A stretch of 64,000 bases of DNA from Mameliella sp. MMSF_3455 (GCF_030733205.1 NZ_JASHJL010000014.1:1-64000), one strand, 5' to 3'; shown: positions 7,905 through 17,293, counted from the first letter of the stretch. The notes: a model not told the origin generated them from the sequence alone. Numbers and translations: made by a program.

Positions 7905-8354
7905 ATGACGTTCCGCAGCCACATGGACATAGCCCTGGAAGAGGCGCAGGCCGCCGCCCGCCGCGGCGAGGTTCCGGTGGGGGCCGTCCTTGTTTCGCCC
8001 GGGGGCGAGGTGATCGCGCAGGCAGGCAACCGCACCCGGGAACGGAACGATCCGACCGCCCATGCCGAGGTGCTGGTGATCCGCGCGGGGTGTTCGATGC
8101 TGGGCTCCGAACGGTTGCCGGACCATGATCTCTACGTCACGCTGGAGCCGTGTCCGATGTGCGCCGCGGCAATCGGCTTTGCGCGCATCCGCCGGCTGTA
8201 CTACGGCGCGTCGGATCCGAAATCCGGCGGCGTGGCGCAGGGGCCACGGGTGTTTTCCCATCCGCAGTGCCATCATGTGCCAGAGATCTATGACGGCATC
8301 GGGGGCGACGCAGCCTCGGAGTTGCTGCGCGACTTCTTTGCGGCGCGGAGATGA
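7905..8354 (+). CDS. tadA: tRNA-specific adenosine deaminase
   Basis: Deaminates the wobble adenosine of tRNA-Arg(ACG) to inosine, an essential step for reading CGC and CGA codons. At 149 aa it has the expected length. The zinc site is complete: His53 and Glu55 (proton shuttle) in TAHAE, and Cys83/Cys86 in EPCPMC. The N-terminal [22 protein letters not shown] helix-strand is typical. Its stop (8352-8354) is followed after 4 bp by the ATG of the RluE-type gene, so the two form an operon of RNA-modifying enzymes. Divergent from rluB. Confidence 0.95.
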   Translation: MTFRSHMDIALEEAQAAARRGEVPVGAVLVSPGGEVIAQAGNRTRERNDPTAHAEVLVIRAGCSMLGSERLPDHDLYVTLEPCPMCAAAIGFARIRRLYYGASDPKSGGVAQGPRVFSHPQCHHVPEIYDGIGGDAASELLRDFFAARR

Positions 8355-8358
8355 CGAC

Positions 8359-8904
8359 ATGGCGAGGGTAATCCTGTTCAACAAGCCGTTCGGAGTGCTT
8401 TCGCAGTTCACCGACAAGGGCAACGCGGACACGCCGCGCGCAACCCTGTCGGATTTCATCAACGTGCCGGGGGTCTATCCGGCGGGCCGGCTGGACCGGG
8501 ACAGCGAGGGGCTTCTGGTGCTAACCGACGACGGGCGGTTGCAGGCGCGCATCGCCAGCCCCAAATTCAAGCGTCCCAAGAGCTACCTTGTGCAGGTCGA
8601 GGGCAATCCCTCTCAGGATCAGCTAGAGGCGCTGCGCAAGGGCGTGACACTGAAGGACGGACCGACGCGGCCGGCGCATTGCAATCAGATCGAGGCGCCA
8701 GACCTCTGGCCGCGTGATCCTCCGGTACGGTTCCGCAAGACGGTGCCCGATGCCTGGCTGAAGCTGACCATCACCGAGGGCCGCAACCGGCAGGTGCGGC
8801 GCATGTGCGCCCATGTCGGCCTTCCTTGTCTGCGGTTGGTGCGCTGGTCGGTCGGGGACTGGACGCTGGACGGAATCGCGCAGGGAAAATGGCGCGACGC
8901 CTGA
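8359..8904 (+). CDS. rluE: Pseudouridine synthase, RluE type
   Basis: Probably makes pseudouridine 2457 in 23S rRNA. The 181-aa protein lacks an S4 domain and begins directly with the catalytic fold ([13 protein letters not shown]), as RluE does. The catalytic Asp46 lies in [18 protein letters not shown], and [14 protein letters not shown] forms the second family motif. The ATG at 8359 was chosen because it is 4 bp after the tadA stop and places the N-terminal strand as in relatives; a longer reading frame upstream overlaps tadA and is not credible. RluE rather than RluB or RsuA is inferred from the missing S4 domain. Confidence 0.85.
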   Translation: MARVILFNKPFGVLSQFTDKGNADTPRATLSDFINVPGVYPAGRLDRDSEGLLVLTDDGRLQARIASPKFKRPKSYLVQVEGNPSQDQLEALRKGVTLKDGPTRPAHCNQIEAPDLWPRDPPVRFRKTVPDAWLKLTITEGRNRQVRRMCAHVGLPCLRLVRWSVGDWTLDGIAQGKWRDA

Positions 8905-8939
8905 AAGGGGAGTCGGCAGGAGGCCCTGGATCAAGCGTT

Positions 8940-9749
8940 TCACCGAGGCGGGGCGGAAAGAACCTGGACGCGGTCCCAGAGAGCCTGAACCGTGTCATCC
9001 GGCAGGACGAGGCCCAGCCTGACGCACAGGACGTTGTGCAGGGCTTCGGCGTTGATCAGCAACCGTTTTTTGCCTGCCTCGTTCAACTGACGGTCCAGCA
9101 GGCCCAGCGGCATATCCCCGTCGTAGCCCTTGACCATGAGGTGATGCGGAAAGGGCGCCTGTGGCCAGTGCGAGCAGAGAAAGTTCCCGGCCTCGATGTC
9201 GCTGTCGCAGACGTGGGCATCATCGAACCCATACAGCGCAAATTCCTCGTCGGGCTTGCGCAGGAATAGCACCCGCTCATCCGTGGCGGGATCATCGCGC
9301 AGGATGTAGCTGCCGTTGGGGGCGGTCTGGGGGCCATTCTCATGCAGCAAGAGCGGCTCTAACGGTGTTGGTCGGCCGAATCCGGCGTCGGCCAGGTAAT
9401 CGGTGCCGTCTATCCGGCAGATCAGCAGAAGATGCGTGCGCGCACCGCCCTGTGCCGCGCCCTTGCGGACGCGGGCCAGCCGTCGTGTCACGTCGAACCC
9501 GAGCGCCAGCAAGGCATCCTGAAACAGTGGGTTCTGTTCAAAGCAATAGCCGCCACGGCCCCGGTGCAGGATCTTGTCGGCGACCTCCGCCGAACTCACG
9601 CCCGGGGCAATCCCAAGGAATGGATCGATATCCTCGAAGGGAATGCGCTGGATCTGCGCGCTTTGCAGGCGGGCCAAGCCTTCGGTCGTGGGAGGCACGG
9701 GGCCAATGCCCAGCCGGTCGAGATAGAGAGAGAGGTCGAAACCGCTCAC
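8940..9749 (-). CDS. nat: Arylamine N-acetyltransferase
   Basis: Transfers acetyl from acetyl-CoA to arylamines or hydrazines by a ping-pong mechanism. At 269 aa it has the standard length. The catalytic triad is visible in canonical spacing: Cys69 in RGGYCFEQN, His106 in RTHLLL and Asp121 in LADAGFG. The N-terminal helical bundle contains QIQRIPFEDI. The physiological substrate is unknown; in proteobacteria these enzymes are often xenobiotic-detoxifying. It lies 10 bp downstream of hemF on the same strand and may be co-transcribed, with no obvious metabolic link. Confidence 0.92.
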   Translation of the reverse strand: MSGFDLSLYLDRLGIGPVPPTTEGLARLQSAQIQRIPFEDIDPFLGIAPGVSSAEVADKILHRGRGGYCFEQNPLFQDALLALGFDVTRRLARVRKGAAQGGARTHLLLICRIDGTDYLADAGFGRPTPLEPLLLHENGPQTAPNGSYILRDDPATDERVLFLRKPDEEFALYGFDDAHVCDSDIEAGNFLCSHWPQAPFPHHLMVKGYDGDMPLGLLDRQLNEAGKKRLLINAEALHNVLCVRLGLVLPDDTVQALWDRVQVLSAPPR

Positions 9750-9759
9750 GGCGTCGCGC

Positions 9760-10641
9760 TCAGACCCATTTCGCCAGCGGTGGCAGGCTCATCAGGACGG
9801 CGTTGGCGTCATGGCCGGTGGCCAGCCCGAACTTGGTGCCCCGGTCGTAGACAAGGTTGTATTCGGCATAAAGACCGCGGTGGATCAGCTGGGTGTCCTT
9901 GTCAGCCTCGGAGCAGTCCTGCACGCGCCGCTTTTCGACCAGCGGCAAGTAGGCGGGCAGGAAGGCGCGACCGATGTCTTGCGTCAGGGCGAAATCAACC
10001 TCCCAGTCGCCGGTATTGCGGTCGTCCATGAAAATGCCGCCGACGCCGCGCGCACGGTGGCGGTGGGGGATGTAGAAATACTCATCCGCCCAGGCCTTCA
10101 GTTCGGGGTAGAGCGTGTCCCCGTGCGGGTCGAGATGCGCCTTTTGGGTGGCGTGGAAATGGGCCGTGTCCTCATCGTATTCGATGCAGGGGTTCAGGTC
10201 CGACCCGCCGCCGAACCACCAGGCGCCCGGTGTCCAGAACATGCGGGTGTTCATGTGGACAGCGGGAACATGCGGGTTTTGCATATGGGCGACCAGCGAA
10301 ATGCCCGAGGCCCAGAAACGCGGGTCCGTGTCCATGCCGGGCACGCCACGGGCTGCCATCGCCCTTTGTGCGGCTTCACCCAGCGTACCGTAGACCGTCG
10401 AGACGTTGACGCCGACCTTTTCAAAGACACGCCCGCCGCGCATCACACTCATCAGGCCGCCACCCGCGTCGGAGCCATCGTCGGAGGCGCGCTTTGTCTG
10501 GGTCACCTCGAAACGGCCCGGAGTGTCGTCCGAGAAGGGGCCTTCGGAATGGCTGTCCTCCAACCCTTCGAATGCGGCGACGATCTCGTCGCGGAGCTGG
10601 CGGAACCATCTGCTGGCGCGGTCCTTTTCGGTGTCCATCAT
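9760..10641 (-). CDS. hemF: Coproporphyrinogen III oxidase, aerobic
   Basis: Oxygen-dependent oxidative decarboxylation of coproporphyrinogen III to protoporphyrinogen IX in haem and chlorophyll synthesis; soluble homodimer. At 293 aa it matches HemF length. Family signatures include GGGLMSVMRGGRVFEKVGVN, VPAVHMNTR, WWFGGGSDLNPCI, HRARGVGGIFMDD and the C-terminal YNLVYDRGTKFGL. The ATG at 10641 is chosen with GGGAGAG upstream; a further ATG follows immediately. A longer reading frame upstream lacks family similarity. hemC and hemE lie about 11 kb away. Confidence 0.95.
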   Translation of the reverse strand: MMDTEKDRASRWFRQLRDEIVAAFEGLEDSHSEGPFSDDTPGRFEVTQTKRASDDGSDAGGGLMSVMRGGRVFEKVGVNVSTVYGTLGEAAQRAMAARGVPGMDTDPRFWASGISLVAHMQNPHVPAVHMNTRMFWTPGAWWFGGGSDLNPCIEYDEDTAHFHATQKAHLDPHGDTLYPELKAWADEYFYIPHRHRARGVGGIFMDDRNTGDWEVDFALTQDIGRAFLPAYLPLVEKRRVQDCSEADKDTQLIHRGLYAEYNLVYDRGTKFGLATGHDANAVLMSLPPLAKWV

Positions 10642-10696
10642 GCGGTGCTCTCCCTTTCCAGGGATGTCTAGGTCAGAGGTGTGCGTACGACAAGCG

Positions 10697-11497
10697 TCAG
10701 TGCGCCGGGGCCGCCACCGGGTCCAGCAGGGTACGCCCGCCATCGACCGTCATGATCTGGCCGGTGACAAAGCCCGCGCCCTCGCAGGACAGGAACTGCA
10801 CCGACTCGGCCAGCTCGCGCGGGGCGGCAATGCGGCCCAGCGGTGTGTGGTCCTCGATGTCCGAGCGATAGCTCTTGTGTTCGCGCAGGGTGTCCTTGAG
10901 GCTGGAAGACATGACCGAGCCGAAGGCCACGGCGTTCACGCGGATACGGTGAGGGGCCAGCGCCACTGCCATCGAGCGGGTCATCTGGTCCAGCGCGGCG
11001 CAGGAAACGGAATAGCCCAGCAGTTCCGGATGGGTGCGGCGCGCGGCAATGGACGACAGGTTGACGATGGCACCTACCTGTCCCTCTTCCTGACCTGCCG
11101 CCTGCTTGATCATGCGTCGCGAGACGAGCTGCGTCATGCGGTAGGCGGTGGTCAGGTTCTGCGACAGCAGGGTTTCCATCGTGTCATCCTCCAGGTCCAG
11201 CGGATCGGAGGTCAGCAACTGGCGCGAGCCGTTGATCAGGATATCGACCCGATCGAAGGCGTCCAGCGTGGCAGAAAGGAGGTTCGCCATCGTCAGGCGT
11301 TCGCGCAGGTCGCCGGCAAAATAGCGGATCGAGCTGTCATCGTCAGAGCCCTTGCATTCCTTGACGAGCTGCGGCTCGTCCATGTCGGCGAGCATGACGT
11401 TGGCGCCCTTGTTGGCGAAATGGCGTGCGATGGCCAGGCCCACGCCATTGGCGGCGCCGGTCACGATCGCGGTCTTGCCTTCGATGGAGAAACTCAT
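10697..11497 (-). CDS. SDR-family protein lacking the catalytic lysine
   Basis: Rossmann-fold short-chain dehydrogenase/reductase relative, 266 aa. The nucleotide-binding loop TGAANGVG is at 13-20, an LADMD acidic end of strand 2 suggests NAD(H) preference, and the active-site Ser is in NLSSI (148-149). The Tyr162 motif reads YSVSC, so the lysine of YxxxK is replaced by Cys166, and the usual NNAG of strand 4 reads INGS. The C-terminal TVDGG motif is intact. The fold is clear, but ordinary hydride-transfer catalysis would be impaired, so it may be a binding or regulatory protein or use altered chemistry. Flanked by hemF and the RsmC-like gene, with no diagnostic partner. Confidence 0.85.
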   Translation of the reverse strand: MSFSIEGKTAIVTGAANGVGLAIARHFANKGANVMLADMDEPQLVKECKGSDDDSSIRYFAGDLRERLTMANLLSATLDAFDRVDILINGSRQLLTSDPLDLEDDTMETLLSQNLTTAYRMTQLVSRRMIKQAAGQEEGQVGAIVNLSSIAARRTHPELLGYSVSCAALDQMTRSMAVALAPHRIRVNAVAFGSVMSSSLKDTLREHKSYRSDIEDHTPLGRIAAPRELAESVQFLSCEGAGFVTGQIMTVDGGRTLLDPVAAPAH

Positions 11498-11536
11498 GGG
11501 GGCCTCGTGAGGGGGTTTGGGTCAAGCTAAGCGCGT

Positions 11537-12526
11537 TCAGCGCCGATGACGAGAGGGGCGCGCAGCCTGCAGGATCTTGAACCGGTTGTCGCCGCCGACC
11601 TCTGATGATTCGCGAAAGGCCTCGGCAAGTGTGGCCTCGTAGGGCAGGTGACGGTTGGCAACCAGCCACAGCCGTCCGTGCGGCGCAAGGATGCGGGCCG
11701 CAGAGGTGATGAAGGCGCGGCCGATCTCCGGATCGGCCTTGCGGCCCTGGTGAAAGGGCGGGTTCATGATGACCCCGTCAAGCGCGTTGGGGGACGTCCA
11801 GTCCGTTGCATCGGCCCAGTGGAACTGCGCGCGGGCGTCGCTGACGTTTGCGCGGGCGCAATCCAGCGCGGTCTTCTCGGCCTCGACGAGGTGCAGTTCG
11901 TTGACGGCCTCATGTTTCAGGATCTGGCGCGAAAGCCAGCCCCAACCGGCGCCGAGATCGGCAAAACGCCCTTTGATCGTGGCGGGCAGGGCCTTTGCCA
12001 GTGCCTGGCTGGCCGGATCGGGCCCGTCGGCGGAAAAGATGCCCGGCGCGGTCAGGTCGCCCGAGGACAGACGCGCGGGATCGTGTTGCCAGTCCGCCAG
12101 ATCGGCACCGCCCTCGAACCAGAGGCATTTGCCATGCGCCTTGGACACCTGGCCCAGCAGCGTCACACGACCGCGAAGGGCCTTGACGATGGCTTCGATA
12201 CCATCGGTCTTGGCGCCATTCACCACCACCAGCCCGCCGGGGGCCAGTGCGCTGGCCCGGGCGATGCGGTCTTCGGCCAGGTCACGGGCGCGAGGCAGGG
12301 TCACGATAACCGAGGCGTAGGGGCCTTCGGGCGCGGTCTGCACGGTGATGCCGCGTTGTTGCCAGGCGGCGTGATCGGGAAGGAATGTCTGGATGACCTC
12401 GACGCGGGCCGGGTCCAGCCCGACAAGATCCGCATCTCCGGGGGCGCCGACAAGCGCGATTCGGCCGTCGTCAGGCAGGGAAAGGCCGCCGGAGGCGAGG
12501 GCGAAGGAAAGACGATCGGTGGACAT
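11537..12526 (-). CDS. rsmC: Class I SAM-dependent methyltransferase, RsmC/RlmG-like
   Basis: Probable rRNA guanine-N2 methyltransferase. The 329-aa length and two-domain layout fit RsmC: an N-terminal degenerate methyltransferase-like domain (about 1-165) and a catalytic C-terminal domain with SAM motif DLGAGWG at 190-196, acidic VEAEK around 215 and the base-N-methyltransferase motif NPPFHQG at 255-261. I cannot separate RsmC (16S G1207) from RlmG (23S G1835) by eye, and the symbol is tentative. It ends 39 bp before the SDR start and begins 21 bp after the clpS stop, on the same strand. Confidence 0.75.
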   Translation of the reverse strand: MSTDRLSFALASGGLSLPDDGRIALVGAPGDADLVGLDPARVEVIQTFLPDHAAWQQRGITVQTAPEGPYASVIVTLPRARDLAEDRIARASALAPGGLVVVNGAKTDGIEAIVKALRGRVTLLGQVSKAHGKCLWFEGGADLADWQHDPARLSSGDLTAPGIFSADGPDPASQALAKALPATIKGRFADLGAGWGWLSRQILKHEAVNELHLVEAEKTALDCARANVSDARAQFHWADATDWTSPNALDGVIMNPPFHQGRKADPEIGRAFITSAARILAPHGRLWLVANRHLPYEATLAEAFRESSEVGGDNRFKILQAARPSRHRR

Positions 12527-12547
12527 GGGACGGAAGGGCGCGGGCGC

Positions 12548-12904
12548 CTATTCCTTCTCCATCGTGCACTGCAGGGGGTGCTGGTGACGGCGGGCAAAAT
12601 CCATCACCTGCCCCACCTTGGTTTCCGCGATCTCGTGGCTGAAGACACCGACCACGGCGACACCCTTCTTGTGGACAGTCAGCATGACCTCAAAGGCCTG
12701 CGCATGGGTCATGCCGAAAAAGCGTTCGAGCACATGCACGACGAATTCCATCGGCGTATAGTCGTCATTCAGCAGCAGAACCTTGTAGAGCGGCGGGCGC
12801 TTGGTCTTCGGCTTGGTCTTCACGGCGATGTCGGCGTCGCCCTCGCCGTCATCGGGCGGGGTGCCGGTCATCATGAACGTCCGGGTGAAGTGGGCGTCTG
12901 TCAT
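12548..12904 (-). CDS. clpS: ATP-dependent Clp protease adaptor ClpS
   Basis: Adaptor that delivers N-degron substrates to ClpA(P). The 118-aa product has a flexible acidic N-terminal extension (to about residue 35), then the ClpS core: [17 protein letters not shown] (substrate-pocket Asn-Asp), [17 protein letters not shown] and the helical [20 protein letters not shown]. The start at 12904 gives a slightly long extension; a downstream ATG pair at 12874 and 12871 is an alternative, and no ribosome-binding site decides between them. clpA is not in this window. Confidence 0.92.
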   Translation of the reverse strand: MTDAHFTRTFMMTGTPPDDGEGDADIAVKTKPKTKRPPLYKVLLLNDDYTPMEFVVHVLERFFGMTHAQAFEVMLTVHKKGVAVVGVFSHEIAETKVGQVMDFARRHQHPLQCTMEKE

Positions 12905-12997
12905 CGGGGCAATCGCGCTTTGGGTTTCCGTCTACGGCCCTTGTATATAGGGTAGGGGTGGTTGGCGAAAAGGGGGCCGTTCGCGGCTGCATACAGG

Positions 12998-13696
12998 ATG
13001 CCGAAAAAACTGCAAACAATCGGTTTCGATGCGGATGACACCCTGTGGCACAACGAACGCTTTTTCGTGCTCACCCAAGAGCGATTCGCCGATCTGCTGC
13101 GCGACTACGCGGAAAAGGACCACCTGGCCGAGCGCCTGGTCGAGGCCGAGCGCCGCAACATCGGCCACTACGGATTCGGGGTGAAGGGATTCGTCCTGTC
13201 GATGATCGAGACCGCCATCGAGGTGACGGAGGGGCGCGTGCCGGCCTCGGTCATCTCGGAGCTGATGGCGGCAGGGCGTGACATGCTGGCCCACCCGATC
13301 GAGCTTTTGCCCCATGCGCAGGACGCGGTGGAGGCGGTGGCCGACACGCATCGCGTGGTCCTGATTACCAAGGGTGACCTGCTGCACCAGGAACGCAAGC
13401 TGGCCCAATCGGGCCTCGGTGACCTTTTCGACGGGGTCGAGATCGTTTCGGACAAGCAACCCGACACCTATGCGCGCATCTTCGGTGCTCTGCCAGGCGG
13501 CACCGGTGCGTCGATGATGGTGGGCAACTCGATGAAATCGGACGTCGTTCCCGCCATCGAGGCCGGTGCCTGGGGCGTGCATGTGCCGCATGATCTGGCC
13601 TGGGCGCTGGAACATGCCGAGCCCCCCGAGGCGCCGCGATTCCGGACCCTGACCGATCTTGGCGATCTGCCCGGCCTCGTTCACGAGATCGGCTGA
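12998..13696 (+). CDS. HAD-superfamily hydrolase
   Basis: Cytosolic haloacid-dehalogenase-fold phosphatase, 232 aa. Motif I is FDADDTLWHNE with nucleophile Asp11 and general acid Asp13, motif II is VLITKGD (Thr124), motif III Lys153 in SDKQPDTY, and motif IV MVGNSMKSD. A helical cap of about 80 residues between motifs I and II marks subfamily I; the substrate is unknown. The ATG at 12998 was chosen so that motif I is close to the N-terminus. An in-frame TTG at 12962 with a better purine run (TAGGGGTGG) is an alternative. Divergent from clpS. Confidence 0.85.
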   Translation: MPKKLQTIGFDADDTLWHNERFFVLTQERFADLLRDYAEKDHLAERLVEAERRNIGHYGFGVKGFVLSMIETAIEVTEGRVPASVISELMAAGRDMLAHPIELLPHAQDAVEAVADTHRVVLITKGDLLHQERKLAQSGLGDLFDGVEIVSDKQPDTYARIFGALPGGTGASMMVGNSMKSDVVPAIEAGAWGVHVPHDLAWALEHAEPPEAPRFRTLTDLGDLPGLVHEIG

Positions 13697-13782
13697 AGGG
13701 GTCGCAGCCCGAGTCGCCATATTTCGGCCATATTTCGCCACATTCCCGTCCTAATGGACGGTCTAGGGGCTGGACGCGTATC

Positions 13783-13804
13783 AACCCGCTACATCTAGCG
13801 GGTT
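13783..13804 (+). terminator. Stem-loop after HAD gene, possible terminator
   Basis: AACCCGCTA pairs with TAGCGGGTT around a four-base CATC loop, a perfect 9-bp stem 86 bp after the HAD stop codon. No T-run follows, so it may be an mRNA-stabilising or Rho-assisted 3' end rather than a classical intrinsic terminator. Confidence 0.45.
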
Positions 13805-13965
13805 CACAATGATAAAAATCCATGAATATCAGGGCATTGCCCGCTTCTCTTGAAGTTCCTTTCGTGTTAGCATCCTCTTAACCACGGTCGCGCAAAATGG
13901 GGCCGGGACATAAGCAACAACCCCAACCGAAAAATCGGGGGGACGAGGCAGAAAGGCAGTGTATC

Positions 13966-15480
13966 GTGACGGGACGTCGCAGGCAGTCAGGCCATTGGGG
14001 CCTGTATTTCTTCATGTTCGTGTGGCTCATTGTTCTGTTGCCGCTCAGCGTAGCGGCTGCGCCCTATGCAGCCATGGTGATGGACGCACGCAACGGCAAG
14101 GTGCTGCACGCGCAGAACGCCGATACCCGGCTGCATCCCGCCTCTCTGACCAAGATGATGACGCTCTATATCGCCTTCGAGGCGGTGCAGAACGGCGAGT
14201 TGACGATGGACACACTGATCACCGTGTCGCGCAAGGCCGCCGCGGAAGAGCCGTCGAAACTGGGCCTGCGGCCCGGCCAGAAGATCAAGCTGCGTTACCT
14301 GGTGCGCGCGGCGGCGGTCAAATCCGCCAATGACGCCGCCACGGCCATCGCCGAGGGAATCGAGGGATCCGAGGCCGCCTTTGCCCGCCGCATGAACCGG
14401 ACCGCCAAGGCGATGGGCATGACGCGCACCACATTCAAGAATGCACACGGTCTGACCGAAAGCGGGCACCTGTCCACGGCGCGCGACATGACGATCCTGG
14501 GGCAGCACATGATCTACGACTACCCGCAGTATTATAACCTGTTCTCGCGCAAGACCGCGGATGCGGGGGTGCGCCGGGTGAATCACACCAACTCGCGGAT
14601 GCTGAGTTCGTACCGTGGCGCCGACGGGATCAAGACCGGGTACACACGCGCCGCCGGATTCAACCTTGTCGCTTCGGCCGAACGCGGCAGCGAACGGGTG
14701 ATCGCTACCGTCTTTGGCGGTCGGTCCACGGCCACGCGCAACGCACGGGTGGCGGAACTGCTGGACCTGGGGTTCAAGAAAGCCCCGACCTGGGTGAAGG
14801 TGCGCAAGCCCGATCGTCCGCCCTACCTTGGCAAGGGGGCTGGTGCCGGCGGCATCGTGGTCGCCAATACCTCGGATCCGGCGCCGGGCACGCGGGCGAA
14901 GTCGATCCGGGTTGCCTCTGCTGCCGTCACCCGCAGCCTGAGGCCCAAGGCGCGACCGGGCAGCGCGGTGGATCCGGCGTTGGTGGCACCGCTGGTGGCC
15001 TCGGTCGGCAAGGACATCGAGCGAGAGTTGCAGGAGATCGTGCTGGCCTCCGATACTGCGCCGGACCCCGCGCCCGACGACCCGGAGGTGGTTGTCGTGG
15101 CCGATGTCACCGATGTGGCCGCCCCGGCGAAGTCGAAAAAGCCGGTGCAACGGCCAGCCGCGGCCGCCGCCACGCTCAGCTACAAGGATACACCGACACC
15201 CGCCCGCAAGGCCGAGGTCGTCACACGCCTGTCGACCTCCGGCGGGCGGCACTGGGGCATCAACGTGGGCCGCTTCCCGAACGAGTACCAGGCGCAGAAG
15301 ATGCTTTTGAAGACCGGGCTCACGGAAACAGCGACACTGGATGATGCGTTGCGCAAGGTTGTGCGGGGCAAGACCGGCTTTGACGCGATGTTCATGGGGA
15401 TGACGCGCGACGGCGCCGAACTGGCTTGCCGTCGGCTTCAGGCACGACAGATGACCTGCTTCATGGTCGGGCCAAGCTGA
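13966..15480 (+). CDS. D-alanyl-D-alanine carboxypeptidase (penicillin-binding protein) with SPOR domain
   Basis: Periplasmic low-molecular-weight PBP of the S11 family, trimming the terminal D-Ala of peptidoglycan stem peptides. A GTG start at 13966 (AAAGG upstream) gives 504 aa with a signal peptide or anchor (hydrophobic 16-32, ending VAAAPYA). All three active-site motifs are present: Ser60-x-x-Lys63 (SLTK), Ser120-Ala-Asn122 and Lys223-Thr-Gly225. Residues 265-420 are a low-complexity Ala/Pro linker. The last 75 residues (HWGINVGRFPNEYQAQKML onward) look like a SPOR domain, which binds denuded glycan at division sites. This points to a septal role. A strong terminator follows. Confidence 0.9.
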   Translation: MTGRRRQSGHWGLYFFMFVWLIVLLPLSVAAAPYAAMVMDARNGKVLHAQNADTRLHPASLTKMMTLYIAFEAVQNGELTMDTLITVSRKAAAEEPSKLGLRPGQKIKLRYLVRAAAVKSANDAATAIAEGIEGSEAAFARRMNRTAKAMGMTRTTFKNAHGLTESGHLSTARDMTILGQHMIYDYPQYYNLFSRKTADAGVRRVNHTNSRMLSSYRGADGIKTGYTRAAGFNLVASAERGSERVIATVFGGRSTATRNARVAELLDLGFKKAPTWVKVRKPDRPPYLGKGAGAGGIVVANTSDPAPGTRAKSIRVASAAVTRSLRPKARPGSAVDPALVAPLVASVGKDIERELQEIVLASDTAPDPAPDDPEVVVVADVTDVAAPAKSKKPVQRPAAAAATLSYKDTPTPARKAEVVTRLSTSGGRHWGINVGRFPNEYQAQKMLLKTGLTETATLDDALRKVVRGKTGFDAMFMGMTRDGAELACRRLQARQMTCFMVGPS

Positions 15481-15503
15481 TCCAACCCCGGGCTGAACAA
15501 TAG

Positions 15504-15532
15504 AAAGGCGGGGGGGTGCAGCCGCCTTTTTT
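15504..15532 (+). terminator. Intrinsic terminator after the D,D-carboxypeptidase gene
   Basis: AAAGGCGG (15504-15511) pairs with CCGCCTTT (15522-15529) across a 10-base G-rich loop, with six T at 15527-15532. It lies 24 bp past the stop codon and is a typical Rho-independent terminator. Confidence 0.8.
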
Positions 15533-15550
15533 GTTGCGATGTCCGCCGGG

Positions 15551-17293
15551 TCAGCGGACAGCGTCCAGGATCTGATCGATCACGCTCATCACACGCTCGA
15601 CGCGGCTTTCCTCGGAAAGGAGATCGGCGACAAGGCTGCGCAGTTCGTTGCTGGTCCGCAGGTGGCGCGACTGGGCGTATGAAATGACGCCGATCAGGTC
15701 GTTCGAGGGGCAGATCCCCTCGCGATAGGCCCAGACGGTGCCGTTGCGCGCGGGACGCGCCTGCAATCCGCAGCGTCGCTCTGGTGGCACGTCGCGCCAG
15801 AACAGCGTCATGATGTCGACCAGTGCCGAACTGTCGTTCGAGAAATAGTTGTGCGCCAGCATGTCGTCGCCAAGCGAGGTCATGTCGATGCTGTCGAAGG
15901 CCGGATGCGCCAGGATCACATCCCCGCCCAGCCCGGCCCGGGGCGCAGATCCGTGCAGCTTGCCCGAAGACACCAGCGCCCAGTCGGTGGACGAGGCATA
16001 AAGCGTCATGCGCTGGGCCAGCGGCGCAAAGGTGCCCGCCATCGCGCCGAACAGTTCGGCGTCCACGTCGGGCGCGGCAAACATGACCTGATCCAGGATC
16101 GGCTGGTCACCCGGACGCGCGTCACGGCGCAGCGCCATGATCTCCAGCGCGTCGGTCAGCGCGCGGTTGCCCATCGAATGCGCGACCACGTTGATCGAGC
16201 GCGCGCCGGAGCGCAGCACCAGGTCTTCGAGAAAGCGCGCGAGGCGACGGCCGGACAGGCGCACGACGGCGGCGTCGGCGTTGTACCCGATCGTGGTGTC
16301 GCGCGAAGGCCAGGAAAACAGGACGGGCACGGTGCCGTTGCCCATGTCGTGCACGACCTGCGCCGTGCGTTGGGCGGCATATTCGAAACTGGTGTTGTAG
16401 CCGTGGATGAAAACCAGAAGATCGCGCTGGCCGTCCTCCTCGAATTCCCCCTGCAGGCGGCCGTAGAAACTGTCGGGATCGACCGGCTCGACCGATTTCA
16501 ACAGGATGTGCTTGGACGGGTTGGCGCGGAATTCCAGGCGCCAGATCGAGGGCTTCTCGACCTGTCCGGCGACGTGGATGTTCGGGATCGTGACCGTGGC
16601 AATCCCAAGTTCCAGCCGATCACCGCGCTCGCCACCATAGAAGCGGGCAGGGTGCTTGTCTCCGCTGCGGGCGCGGTCGGTGGCATAATAGACATCGACC
16701 GCGTGGAATCCGTCGTCCTCGCTGACAAACGATGTCTCGAGCGACGGCGAGGCCAGCGCCTCGAGCGCGGCGCGTGCCCGATCGGCCGCGGCGTCGTCGC
16801 CCATCAATTCCGTCAGTCGGACCAATTCGGCATAGAGGTCGCGCAGCACGGCATCGCTGCGTCCGGTTTCTTCCTCTGCGGCAATGGCGGCCTCGATCAT
16901 CGTACGGGCCGAGCTGACGGCGCCCTGCGCCTCATAGGTTTCGGCGGCCTTGATGAAAGCGGGCACCGGGTCCTCGCCCAGTTCGGTCCGGGCAAATGCG
17001 CGGGTGCGGGCCAGGTCGGCCCAGGCGTCGGCGGCCTGAACATAGCCCAGCCCGTCCAGCAGGTCGGCCCGCAGCTGCATCAGGTCGACCAGGATGCGGA
17101 TATTGGGGGGGGTGCCCAGGACAATCGGATCTCTCAGGGCGATATCGACCTGCTGCAGGGCCTGGAACGGATCGGTCCCGGCCAGCGCGTCCAGCGCGAT
17201 GACCCGGCTGATGTCCTGCGCCCGGCCCGGTGCCGGGACGGCTGTCAGGCTTGCGAGAAAAGCCAGGAATACGAAACGGGTAAACTGTGTCAT
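15551..17293 (-). CDS. Alpha/beta hydrolase, DUF900 family, exported
   Basis: Exported protein of 580 aa. The start at 17293 has GAGGGG 4 bp upstream and gives a signal peptide (FVFLAFLASLTAVPAPGRAQ). Residues about 25-200 are helical and TPR-like. From about 205 the DUF900 hydrolase domain begins with VDVYYATDRARSG, typical of this family, then LLVFIHGYNTSFEYAAQR (oxyanion strand), the nucleophile elbow VVAHSMGNR (GxSxG variant AHSMG) and FAAPDVDAELF. The substrate is unknown; esterase or lipase chemistry is likely. The C-terminal 100 residues are unassigned. It is convergent with the carboxypeptidase gene. Confidence 0.82.
   Translation of the reverse strand: MTQFTRFVFLAFLASLTAVPAPGRAQDISRVIALDALAGTDPFQALQQVDIALRDPIVLGTPPNIRILVDLMQLRADLLDGLGYVQAADAWADLARTRAFARTELGEDPVPAFIKAAETYEAQGAVSSARTMIEAAIAAEEETGRSDAVLRDLYAELVRLTELMGDDAAADRARAALEALASPSLETSFVSEDDGFHAVDVYYATDRARSGDKHPARFYGGERGDRLELGIATVTIPNIHVAGQVEKPSIWRLEFRANPSKHILLKSVEPVDPDSFYGRLQGEFEEDGQRDLLVFIHGYNTSFEYAAQRTAQVVHDMGNGTVPVLFSWPSRDTTIGYNADAAVVRLSGRRLARFLEDLVLRSGARSINVVAHSMGNRALTDALEIMALRRDARPGDQPILDQVMFAAPDVDAELFGAMAGTFAPLAQRMTLYASSTDWALVSSGKLHGSAPRAGLGGDVILAHPAFDSIDMTSLGDDMLAHNYFSNDSSALVDIMTLFWRDVPPERRCGLQARPARNGTVWAYREGICPSNDLIGVISYAQSRHLRTSNELRSLVADLLSEESRVERVMSVIDQILDAVR

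Noticed and set aside
13850..13878. Promoter for the D,D-carboxypeptidase (TTGAAG ... TAGCAT)
   Set aside because: The hexamers are only 12 bp apart, too close for sigma-70.
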